Below are positions 23,957 through 32,341 of a DNA stretch of 64,000 nt, in pieces. The stretch spans positions 7,254,001 through 7,318,000 of the forward strand of contig NZ_CP107567.1 of assembly GCF_025854275.1 (NCBI RefSeq), in the 5' to 3' direction. Position 1 is the first letter of the stretch. Each line of letters begins with the position of its first letter. The notes beneath the pieces were generated by a model, which ran no database searches, had not been told where the DNA came from, and saw only the letters and a program-made list of their open reading frames with translations. The translations under genes and the position numbers were made by a program. The DNA comes from Streptomyces peucetius. GTDB taxonomy: Bacteria > Actinomycetota > Actinomycetes > Streptomycetales > Streptomycetaceae.

Positions 23957-25071
23957 GCACCAGTACTGGAACCAGAGGAGTAAGCGTGCCGACAGTGCAC
24001 TCCGCGTACCCGGCTGACGACACCGCACAGAGCGCGGAGGGCGTCGACGTCTCCGCGCTGCTGGAGCGCGGACGGACCCTGTCCACGCCGGTGCTGCGCG
24101 CCGCCGTGGACAGGCTCGCGCCGCCCATGGACACCGTCGCCGCCTACCACTTCGGCTGGATCGACGCGCAGGGCCGGCCGTCCGACGGCGACGGCGGCAA
24201 GGCGGTACGCCCGGCGCTGGCGCTGCTGTCGGCGGAGGCCGCCGGGGCCGCGCCCGAGGTCGGCGTCCCCGGTGCCGTGGCCGTCGAGCTCGTGCACAAC
24301 TTCTCGCTGTTGCACGACGATCTGATGGACGGTGACGAGCAGCGCCGTCACCGCGACACCGTCTGGAAGGTGCACGGGCCCGCGCAGGCGATCCTCGTCG
24401 GCGACGCGCTGTTCGCCCTCGCGAACGAGGTGCTGCTGGAGATCGGCACCGTGGAGGCCGGACGGGCCACCCGCCGGCTCACCACGGCCACCCGCAAGCT
24501 CATCGACGGCCAGGCCCAGGACATCTCCTACGAGCACCGCGAGCGGGTCACCGTCGAGGAGTGCCTGGAGATGGAGGGCAACAAGACCGGCGCCCTGCTG
24601 GCCTGCGCCGTCTCCATCGGCGCCGTGCTCGGCGGCGCCGACGACAGGGCCGCCGACACACTGGAGGCGTACGGCTACCACCTCGGTCTCGCCTTCCAGG
24701 CCGTCGACGACCTGCTCGGCATCTGGGGCGACCCGGACGCCACGGGCAAGCAGACCTGGAGCGACCTGCGCCAGCGCAAGAAGTCCCTGCCGGTGGTCGC
24801 GGCCCTCGCCGCCGGCGGCGCGGCCTCCGAGCGGCTCGGCGAACTGCTCGCCGCCGACGCCAAGAGCAGCGACTTCGACAGCTTCTCCGAGGAGGAGTTC
24901 GCCACCCGGGCGGCTCTGATCGAGGAGGCCGGCGGCCGGGAGTGGACCTCCCAGGAGGCTCGCCGGCAGCACGCCGTCGCGATCGAGGCCCTCAGCGGCG
25001 TCGACATGCCGGAACGGGTCCGCGCGCAGCTCGTCGCGCTCGCGGACTTCGTCGTCGTACGAAAGAGATGA
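23953..25071 (+). CDS. Polyprenyl (farnesyl-type) diphosphate synthase
   Basis: A 372-aa all-trans prenyl diphosphate synthase. The first Asp-rich motif is VHNFSLLHDDLMDGDEQRR; the second region reads AFQAVDDLLGIWGDPDATGK (DDLLG...D rather than the canonical DDxxD, a form seen in actinobacterial enzymes). KAVRPAL is the IPP-binding segment. Residues around the first motif set chain length; farnesyl diphosphate is the expected product because hpnD needs it. The GTG start overlaps the hpnE stop (GTGA). About 150 bp follow before shc, the largest gap inside this operon. Confidence 0.9.
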   Translation: MSTSTGTRGVSVPTVHSAYPADDTAQSAEGVDVSALLERGRTLSTPVLRAAVDRLAPPMDTVAAYHFGWIDAQGRPSDGDGGKAVRPALALLSAEAAGAAPEVGVPGAVAVELVHNFSLLHDDLMDGDEQRRHRDTVWKVHGPAQAILVGDALFALANEVLLEIGTVEAGRATRRLTTATRKLIDGQAQDISYEHRERVTVEECLEMEGNKTGALLACAVSIGAVLGGADDRAADTLEAYGYHLGLAFQAVDDLLGIWGDPDATGKQTWSDLRQRKKSLPVVAALAAGGAASERLGELLAADAKSSDFDSFSEEEFATRAALIEEAGGREWTSQEARRQHAVAIEALSGVDMPERVRAQLVALADFVVVRKR

Positions 25072-25221
25072 TCGCCATCGTTACCGCCCTCGCCGCCGCA
25101 AGGACCGACCGGAGCAGCAGCCGCACGATATGAAGCGCGTCGCCGGCCGGTGACCTCCTCGTGTCACCGGCCGACGTCAGACCCCAGCTCAGCAGAGACC
25201 ACTGCCACGAAGGGGAGACAC

Positions 25222-27246
25222 ATGACAGCGACGACCGACGGAAGCAGCGGGCCCCTGAGGGGCGCCGCCGCCACTGCCGGCGAGACCACTCCGACGAGCG
25301 CCGCCCGGGTCACCGAGGCGGGCGGAGACGTACGGGAAGCGGCCGGCCGGGCCGCGGAACGCGCCGTGGAGCATCTGCTCGCACGGCAGGACGCCCAGGG
25401 CTGGTGGAAGGGCGACCTCGAGACCAACGTGACCATGGACGCCGAGGATCTGCTGCTGCGGCAGTTCCTCGGCATCCAGGACGCGGCGACCGTCGAGGCG
25501 TCCGCCCGCTTCATCCGCGGGCACCAGCGTGACGACGGCACCTGGGCGACCTTCTACGGCGGGCCGGGCGAACTGTCCACCACCATCGAGGCGTACGTCG
25601 CACTCCGGCTGGCCGGCGACCGGCCGGACGACCCGCACATGCAGCGCGCCGCCTCGTGGGTCCGCAGCCGGGGCGGTATCGCCGCGAGCCGTGTCTTCAC
25701 CCGGATCTGGCTCGCCCTGTTCGGCTGGTGGAAGTGGGACGACCTGCCCGAGCTGCCGCCCGAGCTGATCTTCCTGCCGAAGTGGTTCCCGCTGAACATC
25801 TACGACTTCGGCTGCTGGGCACGGCAGACCATCGTGCCGCTCACCGTCGTCTCCGCGAAGCGGCCGGTACGGCCCGCCCCCTTCGCCCTGGACGAGCTGC
25901 ACACCGACCCCGCCCTGCCCAACCCGGGCAAGCGCCTTGCTCCCGCAGCGAGTTGGGACGGCTTCTTCCAGCGCGCCGACAAGGCGCTGCACGCCTACCA
26001 CAAGGTCGCTCCGCGCCGGCTGCGCCGGGCCGCGATGAACGCGGCGGCCCGCTGGATCGTCGAGCGCCAGGAGAACGACGGCTGCTGGGGCGGCATCCAG
26101 CCCCCGGCCGTGTACTCGGTGATCGCCCTCCGGCTGCTCGGCTACGACCTGGAACACCCGGTCATGCGGGCGGGGCTCGAGTCGCTGGACCGGTTCGCCG
26201 TGTGGCACGAGGAGGACGGCCTGCCCGTCCGGATGGTCGAGGCCTGTCAGTCGCCGGTCTGGGACACCTGCCTGGCCGTGATCGCCCTGGCCGACGCCGG
26301 GCTGCCCGCGGACCACCCGGCGCTGGTGAAGGCGGCCGACTGGATGCTCAGCGAGCAGATCGTACGGCCCGGCGACTGGGCCGTACGCAGGCCCGGTGTC
26401 GGTCCGGGTGGCTGGGCGTTCGAGTTCCACAACGACAACTACCCGGACATCGACGACACCGCCGAGGTGGTGCTGGCCCTGCGGCGGGTGAAGCATCCCG
26501 ACCCGGAGCGGGTGGACGCCGCCGTGGCGCGCGGCACCCGCTGGACCCTCGGCATGCAGTCCCGGGACGGGGGCTGGGGCGCGTTCGACGCCGACAACAC
26601 CAGCCCGTTCCCGAACCGGCTGCCGTTCTGCGACTTCGGGGAGGTCATCGACCCGCCGTCGGCTGACGTCACCGCGCACGTCGTCGAGACGCTCGCCCAC
26701 GAGGGCATGACCGACGACCCGCGCACCCGGCGGGGCATCCGGTGGCTGCTCGACCAGCAGGAGGCGAGCGGCGCCTGGTTCGGCCGGTGGGGCGTCAACT
26801 ACGTCTACGGGACGGGCGCGGTGGTGCCGGCCCTGACGGCGGCGGGACTGCCCGGTTCCCACCCGGCGATCCGGCGCGCCGTCCGCTGGCTGGAGTCCGT
26901 ACAGAACGAGGACGGCGGCTGGGGCGAGGATCTGCGCTCCTACCGGGACGAGAAGTCGATCGGCCACGGCGCTTCCACGGCCTCCCAGACCGGCTGGGCG
27001 CTGCTCGCCCTGGTGGCGGCGGGGGAGCGGGAGAGCAAGGCCGTCGAACGGGGCGTGGCCTGGCTGGCCCGGACACAGCAGCCGGACGGCTCCTGGGACG
27101 AGCCGTACTTCACCGGCACCGGCTTCCCCTGGGACTTCTCCATCAACTACCACCTGTACCGGCAGGTGTTCCCCCTCACCGCACTCGGCCGCTACGTGCA
27201 CGGGGAGCAGTTCGCCGGCCGTACCGGTGCCCGCAAGGGGGGCTGA
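25222..27246 (+). CDS. shc: Squalene-hopene cyclase
   Basis: A 674-aa class II triterpene cyclase that folds squalene into the pentacyclic hopene/hopanol skeleton at the membrane surface. The catalytic DxDD motif is at about residues 409-412 (YPDIDDTAEVVLALR). Several QW repeats are visible, for example RQDAQGWWKGDLE, RQENDGCWGG, MQSRDGGWGAFDAD, QEASGAWFGRWGVNY, QNEDGGWGEDL and QQPDGSWDEPYFTGTGFP. ATG 25222 has AAGGGGAG upstream. The N-terminal ~45 residues are a poorly conserved Ala/Thr-rich extension. The stop overlaps the hpnG start by one base (TGATG). Confidence 0.96.
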   Translation: MTATTDGSSGPLRGAAATAGETTPTSAARVTEAGGDVREAAGRAAERAVEHLLARQDAQGWWKGDLETNVTMDAEDLLLRQFLGIQDAATVEASARFIRGHQRDDGTWATFYGGPGELSTTIEAYVALRLAGDRPDDPHMQRAASWVRSRGGIAASRVFTRIWLALFGWWKWDDLPELPPELIFLPKWFPLNIYDFGCWARQTIVPLTVVSAKRPVRPAPFALDELHTDPALPNPGKRLAPAASWDGFFQRADKALHAYHKVAPRRLRRAAMNAAARWIVERQENDGCWGGIQPPAVYSVIALRLLGYDLEHPVMRAGLESLDRFAVWHEEDGLPVRMVEACQSPVWDTCLAVIALADAGLPADHPALVKAADWMLSEQIVRPGDWAVRRPGVGPGGWAFEFHNDNYPDIDDTAEVVLALRRVKHPDPERVDAAVARGTRWTLGMQSRDGGWGAFDADNTSPFPNRLPFCDFGEVIDPPSADVTAHVVETLAHEGMTDDPRTRRGIRWLLDQQEASGAWFGRWGVNYVYGTGAVVPALTAAGLPGSHPAIRRAVRWLESVQNEDGGWGEDLRSYRDEKSIGHGASTASQTGWALLALVAAGERESKAVERGVAWLARTQQPDGSWDEPYFTGTGFPWDFSINYHLYRQVFPLTALGRYVHGEQFAGRTGARKGG

Positions 27247-27899
27247 TGGGAGACAGCCGGGAGCCGTCCGGCTCCGCCGTCCCGCTGCTGATCGCCTGCG
27301 CGCTCGGCATCGAGAAGCTCGCCCTGCGCGCCGGTGACCGTGGCCGCTCCGCGAGTGACGTGACGGTTCTCAGCACCGGGATGGGACCGCTCAACGCGGG
27401 GCGTGCCGTGCGCGCGGCCTGCGGGTCCGGCCCCCTCGCCCGGGCGGCGGTCGTCGCGTCCGGCTTCTGCGCGGGGCTCGCCCCCGGCATGCATCCGGGC
27501 GACCTGGTGGTCGTGGACGAGGTCACGCTCGGCGGAACGCGCACCGCCTGCACCCACACGGACCTGCTGGTGAAGGCCGTCGCCAAGGCCGTGCCCGGCC
27601 GCACGGTGCACACCGGACCGCTGACCGGCGTCGACCACGTGGTGCGCGGCCCCGAGCGATCGCGCCTGCTGGCCACCGGCGCGATCGCCGCGGACATGGA
27701 GTCCGCGGCCACACTGAACAGCGCCTTGGAGGCGGGACCGCGCCCTGTTGCAGCCGTACGGGTGGTCGTGGACGCTCCGGAACACGAACTGGTACGCATC
27801 GGCACACTTCGCGGTGGAATATCGGCCTTCCGCGTTCTTCGTGCCGTAATGCCCGCATTTTCTGAATGGCACCGTTCTTTGCTGCTCCCCAGGAGGTGA
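27246..27899 (+). CDS. hpnG: HpnG, adenosylhopane nucleoside phosphorylase
   Basis: A 217-aa nucleoside-phosphorylase-fold protein. VASGFCAGLAPGMHPGDLVVVDEV and AIAADMESAATLNSAL carry the phosphorylase glycine loop and the purine/ribose site (ADMESA). In hopanoid side-chain synthesis HpnG releases adenine from adenosylhopane to give a (phospho)ribosylhopane on the way to bacteriohopanetetrol. It is coupled to shc by a one-base stop/start overlap, and only 5 bp lie between its stop and hpnH. Confidence 0.9.
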   Translation: MGDSREPSGSAVPLLIACALGIEKLALRAGDRGRSASDVTVLSTGMGPLNAGRAVRAACGSGPLARAAVVASGFCAGLAPGMHPGDLVVVDEVTLGGTRTACTHTDLLVKAVAKAVPGRTVHTGPLTGVDHVVRGPERSRLLATGAIAADMESAATLNSALEAGPRPVAAVRVVVDAPEHELVRIGTLRGGISAFRVLRAVMPAFSEWHRSLLLPRR

Positions 27900-27904
27900 G
27901 CCAG

Positions 27905-28924
27905 ATGGCCATGCCGCTCCGCCAGACCATCAGGGTCGGGACGTATCTCTTCGAACAGAAGCTCCGCAAGCGCGACAAGTTCCCGCTGATCGTCGAGCTC
28001 GAGCCGCTCTACGCCTGCAACCTCGCCTGCGAGGGCTGCGGGAAGATCCAGCATCCGGCAGGCGTGCTCAAGCAGCGGATGCCGGTTGCGCAGGCGGTCG
28101 GAGCGGTGCTGGAGTCCGGTGCCCCGATGGTCTCCATCGCCGGCGGCGAGCCGTTGATGCACCCGCAGATCGACGAGATCGTACGCCAGTTGGTGAGCCG
28201 CAGGAAGTACGTCTTCCTCTGCACCAATGCCCTGCTGCTGCGCAAGAAGCTCGAGAAGTTCACCCCCTCCCCGTACTTCGCCTTCGCGGTGCACATCGAC
28301 GGGCTGCGGGAGCGGCACGACGAATCGGTCGCCAAGGAGGGGGTGTTCGACGAGGCGGTCGAGGCGATCAAGGAGGCCAAGCGCCGCGGCTTCCGGGTCA
28401 CCACCAACTCGACCTTCTTCAACACAGACACTCCCCAGACCGTCGTCGAGGTGCTCAACTACCTCAACGACGACCTCAAGGTCGACGAGATGATGATCTC
28501 GCCGGCCTACGCGTACGAGAAGGCCCCGGACCAGGAGCACTTCCTCGGCGTCGAGCAGACCAGGGAACTGTTCAAGAATGCCTTCGCCGGCGGCAACCGG
28601 CGGCGGTGGAGGCTCAACCACTCGCCGCTCTTCCTCGACTTCCTCGAAGGGAAGGCCGACTTCCCCTGCACCGCCTGGGCGATCCCCAACTACTCGCTCT
28701 TCGGATGGCAGCGCCCCTGTTACCTGATGAGCGACGGCTACGTCCCCACCTACCGCGAACTCGTCGAAGAGACCGACTGGGACAAGTACGGCCGCGGCAA
28801 GGACCCCCGCTGCGCCAACTGCATGGCTCACTGCGGCTACGAACCCACCGCCGTGCTCGCCACCATGGGCTCGCTCAAGGAGTCACTCCGGGCCGCCCGG
28901 GAGACGGTGTCGAGCAGCCGGTGA
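27905..28924 (+). CDS. hpnH: HpnH, adenosylhopane synthase (radical SAM)
   Basis: A 339-aa radical SAM enzyme. The [4Fe-4S] motif CNLACEGC is at about residues 38-45, followed by the SAM-contact loop SIAGGEPLMHP. The C-terminus carries more cysteines (DPRCANCMAHCGYEP), typical of the HpnH-associated domain. HpnH joins the adenosyl radical to diploptene, giving adenosylhopane, the first step of the C35 side chain. A perfect AGGAGG lies 8 bases before ATG 27905, inside the end of hpnG. Confidence 0.94.
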   Translation: MAMPLRQTIRVGTYLFEQKLRKRDKFPLIVELEPLYACNLACEGCGKIQHPAGVLKQRMPVAQAVGAVLESGAPMVSIAGGEPLMHPQIDEIVRQLVSRRKYVFLCTNALLLRKKLEKFTPSPYFAFAVHIDGLRERHDESVAKEGVFDEAVEAIKEAKRRGFRVTTNSTFFNTDTPQTVVEVLNYLNDDLKVDEMMISPAYAYEKAPDQEHFLGVEQTRELFKNAFAGGNRRRWRLNHSPLFLDFLEGKADFPCTAWAIPNYSLFGWQRPCYLMSDGYVPTYRELVEETDWDKYGRGKDPRCANCMAHCGYEPTAVLATMGSLKESLRAARETVSSSR

Positions 28925-28966
28925 GCTTTCTGCCACGGCACACGAGCTGATCAGGAGAGTCGAGGA

Positions 28967-30361
28967 ATGACCGAGCAGCCCAAGGGCTTCGACCTGGCGG
29001 ACCTGCTGGCGCGGCGCGGCGGTGAGCGCTACGAGCTGCACGCCCGGTACCTCAACCACCAACTGCCGCGCATGCTGCACACCATCGGTTTCGACAAGGT
29101 GTACGAACGGGCCGAGGGCGCCTACTTCTACGACGCCGAGGGCAACGACTACCTCGACATGCTGGCGGGCTTCGGGGTGATGGGCCTCGGCCGGCACCAC
29201 CCCGTCGTGCGCAAGGCCCTGCACGACGTACTGGACGCCTCGCTCGCCGACCTGACCCGCTTCGACTGCCAGCCGCTGCCCGGACTGCTGGCGGAGAAGC
29301 TGCTCACCCACACCCCGCACCTGGACCGGGTGTACTTCGGCAACAGCGGTGCCGAGGCGGTGGAGGCGGCGCTGAAGTTCGCCCGCTGCGCGACGGGCCG
29401 GCCCCGTGTCGTGTACTGCTCGCACGCCTTCCACGGACTGACGACGGGCGCGCTCTCCGTCAACGGCGAGGCCGACTTCCGCGACGGGTTCTCGCCGCTG
29501 CTCCCCGACACCGCGATCGCGATGGGCGACCTCGCCGCGCTGGAGCGTGAGCTGGTCCGTGGGGACGTGGCGGCCTTCGTCGTCGAACCGGTCCAGGGCA
29601 AGGGCGTGCACGCCACGCCGCCGGGATTCCTGCGCGCCGCCCAGGAACTGCTGCACACGTACAAGGCACTGCTGATCGCGGACGAGGTGCAGACGGGTCT
29701 GGGGCGCACGGGCGACTTCTACGCCTTCCAGTACGAGGCCGGTGTCGAGCCGGACCTCGTCTGCGTGGCCAAGGCCCTGTCGGGCGGCTATGTGCCGGTC
29801 GGCGCGACCCTCGGCAGGGACTGGATCTTCAAGAAGGTCTACTCGTCGATGGACCGCGTGCAGGTGCACTCGGCGAGCTTCGGCTCGAACGCCCAGGCGA
29901 TGGCCGCGGGTCTCGCCGTGCTCTCCGTGCTGGAGGACGAGCAGGTCGTGGCGAACGCCAGGGTGACCGGTGAGCTGCTGCGTGCCCGGCTGGCGGCCCT
30001 GGTCGACCGGTACGAACTGCTGCACGCGGTCCGCGGGCGCGGGCTGATGATCGGGATCGAGTTCGGGCGCCCGGACTCGATCAAACTGCGCAGCCGCTGG
30101 ACCGTGCTGCAGGCGGCCCGCAAGGGGCTGTTCGCGCAGATGGTGGTGGTTCCGCTGCTCCAGAGGCACCGCATCCTCACCCAGGTCTCCGGTGACCACA
30201 TGGAGGTGATCAAGCTGATCCCGCCGCTGATCATCGGCGAACGGGAGGTCGACCGCTTCGTGGCGGCCTTCACGGCCGTCATGGACGACGCGCACGGCAA
30301 CGGCGGTCTGATGTGGGACTTCGGCAAGACCCTGGTGAAGCAGGCGGTCGCCAATCGCTGA
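28967..30361 (+). CDS. Class III aminotransferase of the hopanoid cluster (HpnO-like)
   Basis: A 464-aa PLP-dependent class III (ornithine-type) aminotransferase. Visible are YFGNSGAEAVEAALKFAR (PLP phosphate site), LIADEVQTGLGRTGDFYAFQ (Asp holding the PLP nitrogen) and CVAKALSGGYVPVGA with the Schiff-base Lys. In Streptomyces this gene ends the hopanoid operon and is thought to make aminobacteriohopanetriol from a hopanoid aldehyde, like HpnO. ATG 28967 has GGAGAG upstream, 42 bp after hpnH. A short GC hairpin (30371-30385) follows the stop. Confidence 0.9.
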   Translation: MTEQPKGFDLADLLARRGGERYELHARYLNHQLPRMLHTIGFDKVYERAEGAYFYDAEGNDYLDMLAGFGVMGLGRHHPVVRKALHDVLDASLADLTRFDCQPLPGLLAEKLLTHTPHLDRVYFGNSGAEAVEAALKFARCATGRPRVVYCSHAFHGLTTGALSVNGEADFRDGFSPLLPDTAIAMGDLAALERELVRGDVAAFVVEPVQGKGVHATPPGFLRAAQELLHTYKALLIADEVQTGLGRTGDFYAFQYEAGVEPDLVCVAKALSGGYVPVGATLGRDWIFKKVYSSMDRVQVHSASFGSNAQAMAAGLAVLSVLEDEQVVANARVTGELLRARLAALVDRYELLHAVRGRGLMIGIEFGRPDSIKLRSRWTVLQAARKGLFAQMVVVPLLQRHRILTQVSGDHMEVIKLIPPLIIGEREVDRFVAAFTAVMDDAHGNGGLMWDFGKTLVKQAVANR

Positions 30362-30397
30362 GCCGGAACGCCGGCCGTCGGCCGGACGCTCGCGATT

Positions 30398-30432
30398 TTG
30401 CCCTTGAGGCAAGAAATTTGCCTCAAGGGCAA
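30398..30432. promoter_or_regulatory. Double palindromic operator upstream of the XRE-cupin gene
   Basis: TTGCCCTTGAGGCAA (30398-30412), GAAAT, TTGCCTCAAGGGCAA (30418-30432): a perfect 15-bp inverted repeat in which each arm is itself the palindrome TTGCC-N5-GGCAA. It ends 20 bp before the ATG of a DNA-binding regulator. Two dimer sites spaced 20 bp centre to centre would lie on one DNA face. An autoregulatory operator is likely. Confidence 0.8.
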
Positions 30433-30452
30433 CGCTCTGGCGCAATGGATGC

Positions 30453-31055
30453 ATGACCACCCCTGCCGAACCGCCGGCCGAGGGCCTGCCCGAGATGGCG
30501 CCCCGGCTGCGCGAACTGCGCCGCCGCCGCGGGCTCACCCTCGAGGCCGCGGCCCAGCGGGCCGGCCTCTCGCCCGCGCACCTCTCCCGGCTCGAGACGG
30601 GGCTGCGGCAGCCGTCGCTGCCCATGCTCCTCGCGCTCGCCCGCATCTACGGTACGACGGTGGCCGAGCTGCTCGGCGAGCAGCCGCCCGAACGTGAACC
30701 GGTCATCCGCGGGCGCCCCCCCGAGCCCGTGCCGGCCGGCGCCTGGGACTACCACCGGGCCGGCAGCCCGGGACGGGCCATGCAGGCCCTGCGGGTGTTC
30801 GTGCCCCACGGCGTCCAGGGCGATCTCGTACGGGTGCACCCCGGCGAGGAGTGGCTGCACGTCGTCGCGGGACGGCTGCGGCTGAGTCTCGGGGACGCCG
30901 TCCACGAGCTGACCCCCGGCGACAGCGCGCACTTCGACTCGCTCACACCGCACCGCATCGAGGCGGACTCCGCGGAGGGCGCGGAGCTGCTGTTCGTGCA
31001 CACTCTGCTGCAGGCGCCCGAGCTGCACTCCGTCCCCGACCGGCAAGGAATGTGA
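30453..31055 (+). CDS. XRE-family regulator with C-terminal cupin domain
   Basis: A 200-aa regulator. Residues about 15-75 form an XRE helix-turn-helix (LRELRRRRGLTLEAAAQRAGLSPAHLSRLETGLRQPSLPMLLALARIYG), and residues about 105-195 a cupin_2 barrel (VHPGEEWLHVVAGRLRLSLGDAVHELTPGDSAHFDSLTPHRI). Proteins of this shape sense small ligands and often control transporters or catabolic enzymes. The perfect double palindrome just upstream is its probable autoregulatory site. The next gene, a 58-aa membrane protein, overlaps its stop and is probably under the same control. Confidence 0.9.
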   Translation: MTTPAEPPAEGLPEMAPRLRELRRRRGLTLEAAAQRAGLSPAHLSRLETGLRQPSLPMLLALARIYGTTVAELLGEQPPEREPVIRGRPPEPVPAGAWDYHRAGSPGRAMQALRVFVPHGVQGDLVRVHPGEEWLHVVAGRLRLSLGDAVHELTPGDSAHFDSLTPHRIEADSAEGAELLFVHTLLQAPELHSVPDRQGM

Positions 31056-31228
31056 TCCACGACATGTCGCACGACCCCTTGGACCGGCGTGGATCCGGCA
31101 GCGGGAGCGCGCACGAGGAGCGCTTCCCGCGCGGCCTGGTGATCCGGCTCTTCGCCTACCTGATCGCGGGCCACATCATCGCGGGCTTCCTCTATCTGCT
31201 CTTCCTGGTCGGCGGCCAGAACCAGTAG
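31052..31228 (+). CDS. DUF6126-family small membrane protein
   Basis: A 58-aa protein with one predicted transmembrane helix (RLFAYLIAGHIIAGFLYLLFLV) after a hydrophilic N-terminus containing EERFPRGLVI. I recognise it as DUF6126, a small family that in Streptomyces often follows an XRE-cupin regulator. GTG 31052 overlaps the upstream stop as GTGA; an ATG at 31064 in the same frame is an alternative start with no better ribosome site. Function unknown; the conserved pairing suggests that regulator and membrane micro-protein act together. Its 3' end forms the first copy of a tandem repeat. Confidence 0.75.
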   Translation: MIHDMSHDPLDRRGSGSGSAHEERFPRGLVIRLFAYLIAGHIIAGFLYLLFLVGGQNQ

Positions 31229-31272
31229 CCGGCGGCCGGAACCATTGGTCCGCCGGCCGGAACCAGTGGTCC
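31211..31272. repeat. Three tandem ~21-bp repeats across the stop codon of the DUF6126 gene
   Basis: Units 31211-31230, 31231-31251 and 31252-31272 share the core GGCCGGAACCAnTGGTCC; the first contains the gene's last codons and TAG stop. A partial fourth unit follows. Confidence 0.7.
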
Positions 31273-31276
31273 GCGG

Positions 31277-31310
31277 CCGGGTCCGGCCTGCCTTCGGCGG
31301 GCGGACCCGG
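31277..31310. terminator. Hairpin terminator between convergent genes
   Basis: Stem CCGGGTCCG / CGGACCCGG (9 bp), then a bulged G and six more pairs around a small TTC loop. It lies between the DUF6126 gene and the convergent phosphatase gene. Confidence 0.65.
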
Positions 31311-31322
31311 CAGCCCCTCGGC

Positions 31323-32135
31323 TCAGCCCTGGTCGAGCAGTCGTTCCCGCAGGCGCTCGCGTGTCTCGGGAGCGAGCCGCAGGCCCTCGGAGAGATAGCG
31401 CTCCGTGGTGCCCCAGTTCTCCTCGATGGCGTCGAACGCGGCGGCCAGATACTCCGCGCGGGCGTCGAAGAGCGGGCTGAGCAGCTCCATCACCTCCGGG
31501 GACATCGCGTCGGGGGAGCTGTCGCTGCGCCGGACCTTGTAACGTCGGTGCGGGTCGTTGGACTTGAGGTAGTCGGCCTCGATGGCGTCCCGCTCCACCC
31601 CGACGGCGAGGAGGGAGACGGCGATCGACAGACCGGCACGGTCCTTGCCCGCGGCGCAGTGCATCAGGGCCGGGACGCTGTCCTCGGCCAGGGCGTGCAG
31701 GACCTGGCTGTGCTCCGCCGTCCGCTCCTTGATGATCATCCGGTACGAGGCGATCATGCGCCCGGCGCCCTTGCCGTCGGCGAGGATCGCCTTGAGCTGG
31801 TCCAGGTTCCCGTCGCGGACCATCTTCCAGAACTCGGCGCCGTCCGCCGGGTCGCTCAGCGGCAGATTCACATTGCGCACGCCGGGGAGCTCGACGTCCG
31901 GCCCCTCCAGCCGCTGGTCGGCGGCGTTGCGGAAGTCGAAGATCGTGTGGAGCCCGAGACCCGACAGGAACGCGGTGTCGGCCGCGGTCGCGTGCGCGAG
32001 GTGGCCGCTGCGGAACAGTCTCCCGGAACGCACCCGCCGTCCGTCCACCGTCGGCAGGCCGCCCACGTCGCGGAAGTTGCGGACCCCGGACAGTGCGGGC
32101 TCTGACGAGGGGGCCTGCGGCAGCTGCTGCGTCAC
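31323..32135 (-). CDS. Tyrosine-protein phosphatase (dual-specificity-like)
   Basis: A 270-aa protein-tyrosine-phosphatase superfamily member with the active-site P-loop MHCAAGKDRAGLS (HCxxGxxR). The N-terminal part SGVRNFRDVGGLPTVDGRRVRSGRLFRSGHL is diagnostic of the bacterial Tyr/Ser phosphatase group related to M. tuberculosis PtpB, which also acts on phosphoinositides. No signal peptide is seen, so it acts in the cytosol. GTG 32135 has GAAGGAG ending 5 bases upstream. The gene is divergent from the GH36 gene across about 205 bp. Confidence 0.9.
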   Translation of the reverse strand: MTQQLPQAPSSEPALSGVRNFRDVGGLPTVDGRRVRSGRLFRSGHLAHATAADTAFLSGLGLHTIFDFRNAADQRLEGPDVELPGVRNVNLPLSDPADGAEFWKMVRDGNLDQLKAILADGKGAGRMIASYRMIIKERTAEHSQVLHALAEDSVPALMHCAAGKDRAGLSIAVSLLAVGVERDAIEADYLKSNDPHRRYKVRRSDSSPDAMSPEVMELLSPLFDARAEYLAAAFDAIEENWGTTERYLSEGLRLAPETRERLRERLLDQG

Positions 32136-32341
32136 GGGGACTCCTTCGGGGGACGGTGGCCGGCGTTGCTCGCCGGCGACGGCGCGGCCTCGACCATACG
32201 ACACAGGTTCATCAGCCAATCATCTTGTCCTTCGTTCACCGGGGTTGACGAGCCCGTGTGCCTGCCGGGCGTTGCCCCGGGTGGGTCGCACAGCGGATGA
32301 TGTTCGGGTCTGTGCGGGACTGTGAGAATCTGAGGGGCCGA

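Noticed and set aside
22945..24972. 675-codon frame antisense to hpnE and the prenyl synthase
   Set aside because: Crosses two genes on the other strand; low-complexity Ser/Ala/Arg product.
25189..27201. 670-codon frame antisense to shc
   Set aside because: Mirror of the shc codon bias; no ribosome site, no recognisable motif.
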